The notes under the pieces are model-generated. The model saw only the letters and a program-made list of their open reading frames with translations, was not told the DNA's origin and made no database searches. Of a stretch of 64,000 bases of DNA, positions 9,833-21,669 are shown piece after piece; position 1 is the stretch's first letter, and each line of letters begins with the position of its first letter. The stretch lies in assembly GCA_027257055.1 (NCBI GenBank), contig JAPVLO010000007.1, forward strand, positions 5,146,001 through 5,210,000. The letters are read 5' to 3'. The translations under genes were made by a program, and so were the position numbers. Source of the DNA: Cephalopachus bancanus. Its lineage: Eukaryota; Chordata; Mammalia; Primates; Tarsiidae.

Positions 9833-12800
9833 ATTAGCCAAGTCTATTTCTTTCTCCAGATCTTGTAAGCTAACATGTTTAAATCACACACAGCAAAATT
9901 ATCTGCACTGGTAGGCATCATATAAATATTCATTGAGTTAATTCTTTGATGTAATTCAGCCTAACTCATAGAGTTAGTAAAATGGAAGCTTTGTCCTTAA
10001 GGGAAAAAGCAAAAAATAATAACGTTGACACAATTTTATGTATTCTGTTACTTATTCTTCAAATTTCTTTTACCAAGTAGACCCCAGAAAGCCAGCTGCA
10101 ATTGAGAACCACATCACCAGTTCTAAGATATGGAAGCTAAAGAAATATATGCAACCACACTGCTTAAACATTTACATTGCCTTCATACGCTACAAGTTTA
10201 AGGGTGAGCTATCACTGTAATTGGACTTTAATAAGAACAGATAATTGTCTAGAGCTTTGTCTTTTCCTTGAACCACATATGAAGACAAGATGCACCAACA
10301 TTTTCACTCTCCACCCAGTGTGGAAGTTTCCTGGCTTACCATCTTGGAAAAGACTCACTGCTATCATAATGCAACAATCTCCTCTGTTTATTCCCCTCTA
10401 TCTATTTAATCCCCTCTATCTATTTAAATGTAAACATTTAAGTGAATGATAAAGTCATTTTAGTTTTGCTCTTCTCCAGAATTCAGTAAGAAGCCAATGA
10501 CTGTCAAATCCTATACAGTATGAGATTAGTTTTTAATACTTTGCACTTGTTTATTTCCATCTTTGCATTTTGACAGCATCTCCAGACCCTAATGGACCTT
10601 GCAGACATCTGTGCATCTGAATTTCTCTCTCAATATATCAGCAGTTTTTTTTCACTTTTATTAATAAGGAAGATTTAACAAAGAGTGGAAACACCATGTG
10701 GACCTTGGCAGGCTATGAACCAATAAACCATCCATCGTAACACGAGCAGATGTGAAGGCCAATTTCCCTAAAACTCACCAGACTGCTGGCATCTTGGGAA
10801 TGCAGACACTCGAGTGTGCCTTCTTTCCATCTTTCTTTCTCCCACCAACCTGTGCCGAGTACCTGTGGTATGCCAAGCAGGATGCCAATCCTTGGTGAAG
10901 CATGAAAGAATAAAAGAGCCCCGCCTGTGCCCCCTTGGCCTCTGCACGGTCCTTCCCAAGCATGTGCTACCTGAGGGGACACAAGAGTGCAGGGGTCACG
11001 TGTACCCCAGTCCATGCCAGCAGCACCGGGGACCAATGGCACACACAGCCCCCAAGCTGGATGTCGGACTCCTTCACCCACACGGCTCATTTTCCTCTTT
11101 TAGGACTCCAAGAAGCAAAGATAACATGAGCCCATCAGTCCCTGGACTTCAGATCATGTTTCTATGGATTGGATTCCAAAGTGTGCTGCCTGGAAGCAAC
11201 AACTCCCTCCTGGAAGAGCCTTGAAACAGCCTGGCTCCATGTCTGGGGGTTTAGGATTTGCTTCTAAGCACCCTGTAGACAAGCCAGTAGCAAAAGGTCA
11301 AGGCTGACCACGGTACCATCCTTCCTTCCTGACTGGTCCCCATTTGGCTGCTTTCTGCCTCTGCTCTGCTGGAAACTGGGAAACGCCCCTCATGGATTGC
11401 ATCTGCCCAAGGAGCCTCATGTCACCCCTCTTCCTTCCAAGACACGAAAGGAAACAGATGTGAATTTTAAAATAATTTCACAAGAAAAATAGCCTCCAGC
11501 CCTATATCTTAAGCAAAATGTTAAGGAGAGAACAGTGAACACTGAGCTGTGTCATGAAAAAAGAACACCTTTCCCCACATCCAGAACCTTGGAGTGGACT
11601 GTCTTTGTTGTTTCATCTCTCCCCCCCACGCCCCGGATTAAATCAGGCACTTTTTCTAAATCAAGCCCTCAGGGAGGAACCAGCATGCGTGATGAGAGCG
11701 TACCGTGTGGGCACGGACGTGGAGCGTGTGTTTTCTGACTAACACTGCACCGAGATCAAGGGGAATGTCACTAGGCAGAGCCATCAGGAACAAATTAATA
11801 TAATTGTGCTTCTGGTACCAATTAGGCCATTAGTCAGATTTGCACGTGGCAGAGACACCATTGCTGCTGCGTGTAGATCTTGCCTGGCACGCAAGTGAGC
11901 CCAGTTATTCAATAAGGCTGGAGCCTGGGTTCTCTGCTCCCCTGAAAAGCAGCTGCATGAACTGCACTCAGGAGGAATGGGATCTGCCTTTCAGAGCACG
12001 TGGGTTTTCTACCAGCCCTACTGCTTGGGTGAAAATGCAGCAAAGTTATGCAGCACTAGCTACGTGGTCAGGATGGGACGACACCATCTCCTGTGCACAG
12101 CAGGGTCTTGGGTTTGTCTTCTCTGGGCCTCCAAATCTGAGGACAAAATCACCCCTAGTTGAGAATCTCTGAGTTAAAGTAACAAAAGGCCCAGGAGGTT
12201 ACCACAGATGACCCCTATGGAAATCCACTTAAGACCATGCTTGAGAACTAAGCCCAGGCACCAACTCAGCAGTAAACATGTTTCTGGAGGTAGTGAGAAA
12301 AAATACAAAGTCTAAAATATGAATATCTAATTGGGCATCTTTGGGAGAGGAGCCCACCACATTTCAGGCTAAACCAGATTCAGACCAGGAAGATGCGGGT
12401 ATCCCCGGAGACATGCAGGCTTGGCCCTGGAGGGTGGCCAGCAGTGGAACTGGCCCTGTTGAAGTAGGCTCTGTTCCTTGGTGCCCGTGGCTGGGTGCTT
12501 CCTGGAGCCCTGAGACTCTGGGGCCCGAATGACCTTCCAGACATCTGCAAGTCACTAGGTCCCCATTCCCAGGACAGGCATGGCATGATCTGGTGGCAGG
12601 ACACAAGGAAGGCCACTGCAGCCCAGTGGGATGGGGCCTGTCTGCAGCCCCCAAAGAAAACCAGACCACAAGCACACACAGTTCAAACAGCAGAGCACCT
12701 TTGTATTTGAGAATAAATGTCAACATGCAGATGAAATTAAAAAGAAAATGGTGCCCCCTGTACCCACAGACTTATCTGTTGAATAATGTTAAGTTAGAAT

Positions 12801-15272
12801 CATGAAAATTATGTAATTTACACTATTGTTATATTATTTAACAATACTTTATTTAATGATGCATAAGAGTTAACCAAGTCCATTGAGAATACAGCTCATT
12901 ATACCTTGGGTTCAATTACCCTATGGCCACATGTTATGCCTTGAACTCAAGGTAGAGTAGGACTTATGTCCTTATGACATGTGACTTCTGACATGTGACA
13001 TATGTTCTTCCGTAAGACTTAGGGAGATCTCAGGTAAGAGTCAACTCCACCCCAACATCTGGGCACCCTTGCTTTCTAGTACTCATGATCCCAAGTACTG
13101 CAGTCACCCAGGAAAAACTGGGCTGCTTTTTCAGAAGAAATGCTACATTCACTTGAGTAATATCAGCCACTTATCTTTACTCTTATGAACTCTTTTTCCA
13201 TGTCCCCTTGTTGGTTCTTAGAAGAAAGTCCTCCACATGTGCAGTGACATGCACATGCTGCGGCACCCGATGGAATATCTGCTCACTGACACCCAATTCA
13301 CCAGCTCCACTGGCTGCTCTGAATTGACCCCTTCCCCTGGTCTCCATTGGGCCTCTTCTCTCTCCAAGGGACCTCACCCTGGTCACACATGTCCTGTTCC
13401 TTAGAGACGCCATTCCATTCACAACCAACACCCCAGGGCATCTGCTGTCCAGTGCCATGCAAGGTGCCTGCTGCCCAGTTCTTACGAATGTTTTACTGTG
13501 AGAATACTGGTCACAGTATTTATAACTCATACATCCTTTGAGGTATCCTAGGTTCTCCCAGGGATCAAACCAAGTCATTCAAAGAACGTTCATTTGGGTC
13601 AACTCATTGTTGGCTTACAGAAATGCTTTCAGTGAGCTCTACTCGGCATTATCCCACTGTTTCAGTCAATAAAATGGCCCAAACTACCCCATGGCACCCC
13701 CCACTGTGTGTTTTCCAGAAATCCTAAGAATGTGGTTTAACATATTATTCAGTGTCTCCCATATAGGAGAGACAATGTGAAATAATTCTTGTGAGATGAG
13801 TTAGTTCTGGTTTTGATGGCAACAAAAAAGAAGAAAGAAAAGAATGCTTCACTTTCATGACACTGGCAGCTGTTTTAACGGCTCATATTTCCCTCTACTC
13901 TTTGGCTGCCAGGAAGCTCACAGCTAAGTGTGAGTCTCACCTACTGTGATAGGTCTCACAGTGCCACAGTTAGAGGCAAGATTTTCATATACAACGCAAG
14001 ACCAAAGGGAACATTTCTTAGTCACCCAAATTTAATGTTGCATGCCTAAGTCCTATTTCAATGAGCTGAAAAAAATTTTTAGTTCTGTATTTTTTAACAT
14101 TTTCTTTTACCAAAAACACCTTTTGAACCAGCAGCCACAAATCAAAAGAACAACCTTAGCCTCATAAGAAGACTCAGGAAAACCCTGGGAAACAGAAAAC
14201 AGATGATCAGAAAATGTTAAAGATTTAGAAATGGATGCTTCCAAGCTATCCTCAAGGAAAAAAGACAAACTAGCCTGCCAGGTGACTAAGATATGAAAAT
14301 GCCTCATGGGCTGGTCTTGAAGTCACATTAGAATTCTGGGCTCTGTCTCCTCTGGGCCTGCGGACTCCAAGTTGCAGTTGAGCATAATCATTCTCTACGT
14401 GGGATTCCCAGGTCAGCAGCCCACATTAGCGGCCTCCTTTCTGGGTCACTGCTTGGCTGTCTCAGGCTCCCCCACCTTGTTCATCTGAACAAACCCGACC
14501 AAGAAAGATCACATGATGCCATCATCATCTTGGAAGACATGACCCACACCCCTTACACACCCAACAAACAGCAGCAGCCTGGGCAGACGCGCCAGCCCGG
14601 GTCACCTTACTTCACACAGGGTCCTCACTTGGGCATCCTTGGGGGGAGCCAGGGGACTGGAAAACACATTCCCACAGGCGCAACTGGCATGTACAGGGAC
14701 ATGCGTGTCAGGCTTTAGCAGTGGAGTCACTTACCTAGAAAGAAAATAACAGAAATGTCTCATTAGTGGAGTCTATGGCCTGGTGCCCTTGGCTCCCTGG
14801 CGAGTGGGGGACCCAGTGGCATGGGCAGCATGGTGACAGTGACTCATACCCCCGCACCCCCTTTCGTTTGCAGAGCATAGCATGCTTTCCAGAACATACT
14901 CCTTCCGCATGGCCTTTGAGCCTCCCCACGGCACTGCTGGGCAGTGGGTTCCACGTCTTCAGGTCATGAAGAGATACGAGATCAAAGGTTCTGAGACTTG
15001 GGGAAGCCAAAGGAACAGAGACAACAATGGCCGTCTCTCATTCCAACTGCCTCACACACTCCCAATGGGACTTTCCACGCCAAATAGGCAGCCAGGTAAG
15101 CACCAGGGACCTGGCAGTTCCTAAGTAGGCCGCAGACTCGTGGCTTCGCCTTCCTGGGGCTCCCCTTTATCATCAGTTTCTCACTGCTCTTCAGCACATG
15201 GCTGGATATCACACCGCATTTGCTCTATGATCTCAAGCTGCAGGCTTCAGGGAATGGCCGGCATTGGAACTA
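9833..15272. other. 5.4-kb mainly single-copy stretch
   Basis: No gene or firm repeat seen. A small direct duplication of CCCCTCTATCTATTTA occupies 10387-10424. The stretch 10845-10920 (GAGTACCTGTGGTATGCCAAGC) is weakly like the L2/MIR 'tgagcacctactatgtgccagg' block. The stretch 12780-12870 is very AT-rich. Open frames up to 136 codons (10814-11224, +) overlap frames on the other strand and show no domain. Confidence 0.4.
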
Positions 15273-15839
15273 CGGAGGGGTCCAACAATTAAGTTCATGA
15301 ACTATCCTAGAAAAAGTGTTCCATACCTCATTGTTGAATATCACTACGGTCACCTTTGAAGGACTCCCCTTGGGAAGCCATGCACTGATACCAGTGCCTA
15401 GTCCACCTGTCAAAGCAGCTTTGGAACTCTTTCTGGAATGGCCATCAGAACTGTCATCATATTACCCTTAATGACCTGAATGTCATCAAATGTCTTCCTT
15501 CCAATGTTTCTTTTATCTTCAGGTAAAGAAAAAAGTCACTGGGAGTCAGATCAGGTAAGTAGGGAGGGTGTTCCAGTACAGTTACTTGTAGAGTGCTCCC
15601 AAAGTATGTGCAGGGAGACAAGTTCACAAACTTACTGTCAGACCTCAACAAATAATGGTGATGGCTCTGATGGTCATTCCAGAAAAAGAGTTCCAAAATT
15701 GCTTTGACAAACGGACTAGGCGCTGGCACTGCTGCACAGCTTTCCAATGGGAGTGTTTCAAAGGTGACTGTAGTGATAGTCAGCAATGAGATGTGCCACT
15801 TTTTCTAGGATGGTTCGCAAACCTAATTGTCAGACCCTG
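15273..15839 (-). mobile_element. fold-back, internally deleted mariner element
   Basis: The element is flanked by TA on both sides (15271-15272, 15840-15841), the mariner target. Left and right ends are inverted repeats over about 190 bp (15273-15464 versus 15651-15839), far longer than the roughly 30-bp ends of normal mariners. A third, internal terminal-repeat copy lies at 15617-15645 (TTCACAAACTTACTGTCAGA). The best reading is a deletion derivative on the minus strand, 5' end about 15645 and 3' end at 15273, joined to a second, inverted copy of the mariner 3' end (15651-15839). Confidence 0.88.
15466..15583 (-). pseudogene. mariner transposase remnant, C-terminal catalytic block
   Basis: The minus-strand frame contains HPPYLPDLTPSDFFLYLK followed by KETLEGRHLMTF. 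This is the mariner family motif around the third acidic catalytic residue (PDL-PSD) and the following LK..L.G.RF segment. The first two catalytic aspartates and the whole DNA-binding half are absent. The frame then runs into the element's 3' end with stops. It cannot encode an active enzyme. The enclosing 109-codon frame (15457-15786) is partly made of the inverted right arm and is not a natural protein. Confidence 0.85.
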
Positions 15840-17451
15840 TATAATGCTCTAAACATCAGATAGGGAGACACAGGCCAGCAAGCGTGGTGCCTCCTCCCCA
15901 GCTTAGGTCTGCTATGACTCAGGGTGGGGCAGACAAGGTCCACTCAGGGATCCACAAATCACGATGTTGGTCCCACTCAGACAAGACCTTGGAAATCATG
16001 AGCTTTCCCAGGACAGCCATGTTCTCCCCTTCCCTGTCTCTCCAGGACCACCTGCTTGGGACATGGGAATAACATTATCCCCAGGTGAGGCCCAGCTCAG
16101 TACACTGCTGCCAAGGGAGTGGAAGCCTCCAGAGATTTTGAAATGAAGAATCTGCACTTCCTGTCCCCACACCCAGAGAGTTCACACATCCCAGGGTGCC
16201 TGTGTCAGGGTCTCAGATCCCCAGGGTAAGGCTGGCCCCAAGGCTCATTCAGGATCCACGAGGCTATAGGTCACCAACAGATGGCCATGTTGAGAACAGG
16301 ATTCATAAAGGCTGAATATGAACATTTATAGAAAAGTCTGCACCCGCTGCTGTGGAGATGGGCACCCTTCTGCAAGCCAGGGACACTTCTCGTCACTAGT
16401 GCCTTACAGTATGGGGGGCTGGGCATGCCGTGGGTCTTTCTCTCTCTGTGTCATGAGGGGAAAAGCAGAAATTACAAAATGCAGGCATCTCTTTCCTTTC
16501 TCAGTCAACAAATCTCCCTGGTTACTTAAGTCCCTCTGAGGTGTGTGTGCGCACGGACTGAGATGGGACCTGTAGCTGGGCCCAGTGGATGCGGGTGTGG
16601 TCAGGCCCTGTGTGTGCCCCACCCTCCACTTCCACAACATGGGATTTTAATGAGCAAGTCCTGCAGACTCCAACCCCAAACAAGCGACTTCATGCACTTG
16701 GTGACTCTGGATGCAAGCGTGAGCAACAGCTTTGTGGTATTAATCACTGCACACATCAATTCTCAGTTACTACTGGGCATCTGATGACAAATGTCATCTC
16801 CACGTCTGAGTGCAGCCTGAGCTCTCTCTGTCATCTGACACACACAACAGGCATGTGCACACATCCCTGACACATTCAGCCACACTGAGGCTTACAGATG
16901 CCGCATGGGGCTGGGCCACCTCCTCCTGGCCATTCCAACAGGGAAGGGACGGTCCTTGCTCCAAAGGCCGTCGTCATGGCAACAAGAGTCATCATAAAAT
17001 TAATAATAATAGTTCTAATGGCCCGTCCACAACTCAGTGACACATAAGCTGTGCCTATGTGGGCGAATCCACAGGCCATCCCAGCCACCCTCACAGCAGG
17101 CAGAATCCTCACCCCCAGTCTGGGGAGGAGAAAACAAGGCAAGGGGAGGGGTAGGATTGACCAGAGGCAGCTGGCTTGGCCTTAGAGAGCTCCGGGCCTG
17201 GGGTTTCATCACTGGCCCCAAAGCCTTGCTCACAGCCTCCACTCTGCTTGGGGAATGGAGACGAGGAGCTTGGGTGGATGGCCCGGGCTAGGGTCTAGGG
17301 GATGGGATCTGCCACAGGCCTGCAGGCTGAGGTCTGAATACTGACTTGGTCCCCTCCTCCCTGTGTGATCTCAGGGACATCGCCTAGAGCCCTGTTGGAT
17401 GAGAAGGTGGCCCCAAACCAGCAATAAGTGACCCTTCCACCAACTGTTCAA
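15840..17451. other. single-copy stretch, nothing recognised
   Basis: No family or exon recognised. Short CA/TG patches occur near 16540 and 16850. GC-rich at 16900-17300 but without dense CpG. A diverged MIR at about 17310-17420 (CTGTGTGATCTCAGGGACAT) is possible but weak. Confidence 0.4.
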
Positions 17452-17750
17452 TTTATTTACTTTTTAGAGACAGGGTTGCCCAGGCTGGAGTATAGTGGTG
17501 TCATCACAGCTCACTGCAGCCTCAAACTCCTCGGCTCAAGGGATCCCCCAGCCTCAACCTCCTAGAAGTTGGGACTAAAAGTGCACACCACCACATTTGG
17601 CTAATTTAAAGAAAAAAGTTCTTTTTGGGGGGGTAGAGATGGGGTCTCACTGTGTTGTGTAGGCCAATCCTAAACTCCTGGCCTCAAACAATCCTTGTGC
17701 CTTGACCTCCTAGAGCACTGAGATTACAGGCATGAGCCACTGTGCCCGTC
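17452..17750 (-). mobile_element. old AluJ-like copy (antisense)
   Basis: Right arm from AGAGACAGGGTTGCCCAGG, linker near 17603-17632 with a G-run, left arm with GTAGAGATGGGGTCTCACTG and GATTACAGGCATGAGCCAC, ending TGTGCCCGTCC. Heavily substituted, J-type CGGCTCAAGGGATCC block. It shows both arms at nearly full length. Confidence 0.9.
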
Positions 17751-17814
17751 CCCGCCTCATCTTTAAAGCAGGGAAGAATGGAGGCTCCTTCAGAGAAAAG
17801 AAGTCACAGCTGCA

Positions 17815-17965
17815 GTCACTGAGTGCCTGTGCCATGCTGGGAACACCTGCAGTCACGGCCCCACTCATCTCTCAACATGTCAGAGCAGGAGGCATCATTA
17901 CCCTTCCAGGTGGGGAAACTAAGGCTCAGGGGGTGGAAGGATTTGGTCAACGTGAGGAGAGGGCT
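17815..17965 (-). mobile_element. L2/MIR-type fragment
   Basis: The order GAGTGCCTGTGCCATGCTGG, then CATCATTACCCTTCCAGGTG and GGGGAAACTAAGGCTCAGG, matches the 'gagcacctactatgtgccagg ... tattatccccattttacagatgaggaaactgaggctcag' block shared by old mammalian L2/MIR elements. Family assignment is uncertain. Confidence 0.55.
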
Positions 17966-19210
17966 GGCTCAGGCCTGTATGCCCACCTGAGACCTTTTGC
18001 CCTCCTGACGCTGAGGGTGACTGGACAAAACCACCTGCTGGTCTCTGCCACCAGGGCTCCATGAGTAACAGTAAAAGACAACCAGGCAGCTCGGCCTCAG
18101 GAACCCCAGCTCAGGGCGGCTTGGAGGGACCTGGGTGCCCATGACTCCTTTTACACACAGTGAGCATCCCCATGGCGGCTCTTCCTGCTGCAGTGGGTGG
18201 GCTGGGACACCTTCCTCCTGCAGCCAGGAGGCCCTACTGCCCAGGAGTCACGCCCTCCACCAACACATCCCACTGTACACTGGAGGCTCAGGGCGCCCAG
18301 GCTTCTCTCCTAGAAGGAAACATTCAACAGCGTCGAAAAGCCGGGACTTGACTCCAGGTGACCCCCTTACAGGGCAAGCCAGCCTAGGAGGGGCGCTTGG
18401 TGTCTGGAGGTCCTGGTTGAAAACCGTGTGGGTTTTATGGGAGGTTCCCTGTGGCCACTGAGACATACCTACAGAGCATGACAGGGTTTTGGGGCCCCAT
18501 GGGGTCCTTGGAGTTTGCTTCAAGTCCAGTTTTTTTTATGTTAAGAGTGAGTTTTTTCAAATTCAGCAGATATTGGACCAGATTCTACCTAAAGATGTGA
18601 CTGAAAGCTGGAGTCACGCTGTCTGTAGTATGCATACCACTTCTGATGACAACACTGATAAATTTGCCTGGTGGGAAGAGCTTCAGGGCACACTGCAGTC
18701 ACCTGGGACAGCCTCTTTCAGTAAACTAAGCCCTGCTGGCAGAGCTCAGTTGACTCCTAACTGATCTCCCAGGTCTGTTTGCTCCCTGATTCGTCCTTCA
18801 CAAGCCCCACCTTGATTTTTTTCTTTCTTAATAAATCTTTCTGTGGTCAGCAGATATAGTAAAATTCTAAGAAATGTAATTAACAAAATAAAGGAGAGAA
18901 GGAGGAAAAGAGGCATGGAACAGAGGGGGACAAATAAAGGACAAACACCAAGTGCTAGACCCCACCTGACCCACACTGGAATGGGATAGAGAGGAGCAGA
19001 GCTCCTGCTTCAAGGCAAGAGTTGCCAGAGAAGATAGGAAAAAAATCTAGGTGCAGAGCCTCACTGTTCACGAGAGACATGCTTAACATAAACATGAGGA
19101 ACGAGGGAGGGATGATAGGGCAATTCACACGTGCCCACCGTCCACTGAGGAGGCTTCCAAGTGTAGAAGAGACTTGAGGCCAAGAACGTCCACCCATGAA
19201 GACACACAAA
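17966..19210. other. single-copy stretch, nothing recognised
   Basis: No gene or firm repeat. An AATAAATCTTTCTGT block near 18830 looks like a retro-element 3' end but stands alone. A T-run lies near 18530. Confidence 0.4.
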
Positions 19211-19214
19211 CCAC

Positions 19215-19560
19215 CCACCCACAGCAAGATGCACCAAGAGTGTTCTAAGCAGCTTCACTGCTAACAGCCCAGCCACCAATAGTCACTCAACTGGCAAAAG
19301 CAAAGCAAACCAAACCTGCAGACATCCTGTAGGGGAAAGTTCCGTGGATGGACATACTACCTGCCAAACCACAGTGAGAGCAGCCAATGGCAACTGCCTG
19401 GGAGCCAGAGATGGGCAGGGCAAGGGCAGAGAGAACCTTCTGATATGAGGGTCTATGTCTTGACAGGAGTGTTGGTTGGTCACACAAGTGTATGCATTTG
19501 TCAAAACTTGGGGAGTGTGTTCTTAAGATAGGCACCTTCTTCTCCATAAAATGTTGCTTC
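19215..19560 (+). mobile_element. possible old LINE-1 3' end
   Basis: The stretch GGTCACACAAGTGTATGCAT followed by TTGTCAAAACTTGGGGAGTG and TTCTTAAGATAGGCACC resembles the L1M 3'-end block 'ggtgtatacatttgtcaaaactcatcgaactgtacacttaagat'. The upstream part is too diverged to place its left edge. Confidence 0.45.
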
Positions 19561-19734
19561 GACATCATAAACGGGTATTAAACTCCAACGAGATGCACGT
19601 GGAGGTCTTTAGCAGTGAGGGTCATGATCCCAGGCATTTTTATTTTGAAATGCATTAGGGAAGCCCTAACTTCACCTGTGTGCAGCCCACCTATGTAGTT
19701 CGTCCTCACATGGACCCCACATCTCTAATAAAAA

Positions 19735-20388
19735 GTTAGGATAAGTTCAGGACAAGGCTATGGTTCGGTACCGGGTTAAGATGAAGGTTCATTTTAGTGC
19801 TAGGTTAGTGTTATTAGGTCTATGGTTAGGGTTAGGATCAGTGTTGCTATCAGGGCAAGAACTTGGGTTAGGGTGAGGTTTAGCATTACGGGCAGTGTTA
19901 GGACTAGGGGTACGGAGAGAATTAGAGTTAGGAGTAGGGCTGGGGACAGGATTAAGGTTAGGGTGGCTAGGGTCAGGGTTATGGTTAGGGTGAGTGATGA
20001 CATTATGTCTAGGGTTAGGTTAAGGTTTAGCGTTAAGGCAAGGTTATAGTTAGGTTTAGGGTTAGTATTAGGTCTAGGATTAGAGTTAGGGTTAGAGTAA
20101 AGTTATGGTTAGGGTGAGGGATAGTGTTATATCTAGGTTAAGTTGAGGGTTAGGGTTAGGGTTATGGTTAGGGTTAGGGTAAGGTTATTGTTCGAGTGAG
20201 CGATAGCATTATGTCTAGGGTTAGGTTTAGGTTTAGGGTTAGGGTAAGGCTATGGTTGGGTTTTGGGTTAGCATAATGTCTAGAGTTAGAGTAAGGCTAG
20301 GGTAAGGTTAGGATTATGGTGAGGGATAGTATTATGTCTAGGTTAAGTTTTGTATTTAGTGTTTGGTTAGAGTCAATGTTGAGGTTAA
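19735..20388 (+). repeat. degenerate TTAGGG-like (telomere-type) array
   Basis: About 650 bases are built from variants of GGTTAGGG/GGTTAGG/GGTAAGG. The cleanest run is near 20147-20183 (GGGTTAGGGTTAGGGTTATG). A longer motif, GGTGAG-GATAG-ATTATGTCTAGG, recurs at about 19988, 20115, 20193 and 20317, so the array has a higher-order organisation of roughly 80-125 bp. G-rich strand is plus. It is either an interstitial telomeric remnant or a minisatellite that grew from one; heavy degeneration argues against an active chromosome end. Confidence 0.93.
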
Positions 20389-21189
20389 AGCAAGTAAAAA
20401 AAAGAAATGCATTAATAACAAAATGGCTGTATATCTTGAGAGTTGATGGCTGTGATTCAGCAAACACTGGAGTGAATTCCCTGTAGAGGTTACGTGTGGT
20501 TATAGAGTTCAGGGGTCAATTCACTCAGCATTTCTTTAAGTGTGAAAAGTTTAATAATAAAATACCAGGGAAAAATCTCACATGGTGTTTCCTGGGCCGC
20601 GTGATCCCTGGTCCTCCCAGCCTCTCCCTCCTGTCACCTGTCCCTGGGTGTTGCACCTGGCTTGCTGACTTTCTGTAAGCTTCTTAAGGGGCCATATCCA
20701 CGTCAGAGCCTTTGCCTGCCTGGGCCAGGCCTCTCTCCGGAGTCATGGGTTCCCGAGCATCCCTCAACACCAGGCAGGCCCAGACCACACTACAGCCCAC
20801 GGAAGCCTCTGGCAACCTACAGGCTTGAGGTGGGCTGTCCATGCTTCCTGTTTCTAGAATCCCTCCCAAGTCTCTTCCAGAGCCACCCGCCATTTCATAG
20901 TTAATGCAGGCTCTGCTTGGTTGGGCCCTGCCTGGGAACCTGAGCCTTAGGTCCTGGAGCCACATTTCTCCTACTTCAACCTGAGTTCCATAACCACACC
21001 TGGCAAATAACGTTTTGAATAAAACTGATGGCTATGTTGCCCTCTTTTTGTCCCTAATTTTTTTTTTGTCTTTGTCCCTAAATGAACGATATTTGGACCT
21101 ACAGGGTCCCACATTAATTTGTTAAAATGGCAGTGTTATGGGCTTTCTCTGTGCTTATGTAGTCCCTAACTTTGAAGGAAGCCTCTGTA
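20389..21189. other. single-copy stretch, nothing recognised
   Basis: No family recognised. A T-run lies near 21059-21067. Open frames of up to 93 codons on both strands overlap each other. Confidence 0.4.
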
Positions 21190-21290
21190 ACTCCCACCCT
21201 GCAGAGTGGCTCCCTATGGATAGGTCTCTCTGAACCTCAGTTTCCCCAGTGCAGAGCACTGCATCTGGCAGACAGCAAGCACATGTCCAA
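21190..21290 (+). mobile_element. MIR SINE fragment
   Basis: CTCTCTGAACCTCAGTTTCC followed by CCAGTGCAGAGCACTGCATCTGGCA matches the conserved MIR 'tctctgagcctcagtttcc...cacagtgcctggca' order with the middle shortened. Low divergence in the core, short overall. Confidence 0.5.
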
Positions 21291-21352
21291 AAAGTGTGGG
21301 CTGGTGAGTCAGCTCACTTATTTATGGTTAGTCATATTATAAATGCACAAAC

Positions 21353-21657
21353 CAGCGGGGCACGCCTCACACCTGTAATCCCCGCACTTTGGGAGGCTAA
21401 GGCGGGAGGACTGCTTGAGCCCAGGAATTTGAGACCAGCCTGGGCAACCCAACAAGACCCTGCCTCTATAAAAAATTAAAAAAAATTGCTGGATGTGGTG
21501 GCATATGTCTATGGTCCCAGTCACTCAGGAGGTTGAGATGGAGGGATCACCTGAGCCCAGGAGGTCAAAGCTGCAGAGAAATGTGTGGGAGAAAGTGAGA
21601 CCTTAATTTGAAAGAAGAAAGAAAGAAGGAAGGAAGGAAGGAAGGAAGAAAAGAAAG
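21353..21657 (+). mobile_element. AluJ-like dimer with target duplication
   Basis: It starts CAGCGGGGCACGCCTCACAC with left arm TGTAATCCCCGCACTTTGGG and J-type GCTTGAGCCCAGGAATTTGA. Then come an A-rich linker (21469-21486) and a right arm to AGTGAGACC. The target duplication AAATGCACAAAC lies at 21341-21352 and 21658-21669. Its A-tail has evolved into a purine microsatellite. Confidence 0.92.
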
Positions 21658-21660
21658 AAA
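21609..21660 (+). repeat. (GAAA)/(GGAA) microsatellite in Alu tail
   Basis: GAAA units flank a core of five GGAA units (about 21627-21648). It lies exactly where the poly(A) tail of the Alu at 21353 should be, bounded by the downstream target duplication, so it grew from that tail. Confidence 0.95.
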
Positions 21661-21669
21661 TGCACAAAC

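Noticed and set aside
12940..13010. Short repeats of GACATGTGAC as a tandem array
   Set aside because: Only two or three imperfect copies within 40 bases; not above chance.
19735..20388. Functional telomere or chromosome end
   Set aside because: The repeats are heavily degenerate and unique sequence with Alus continues on both sides.
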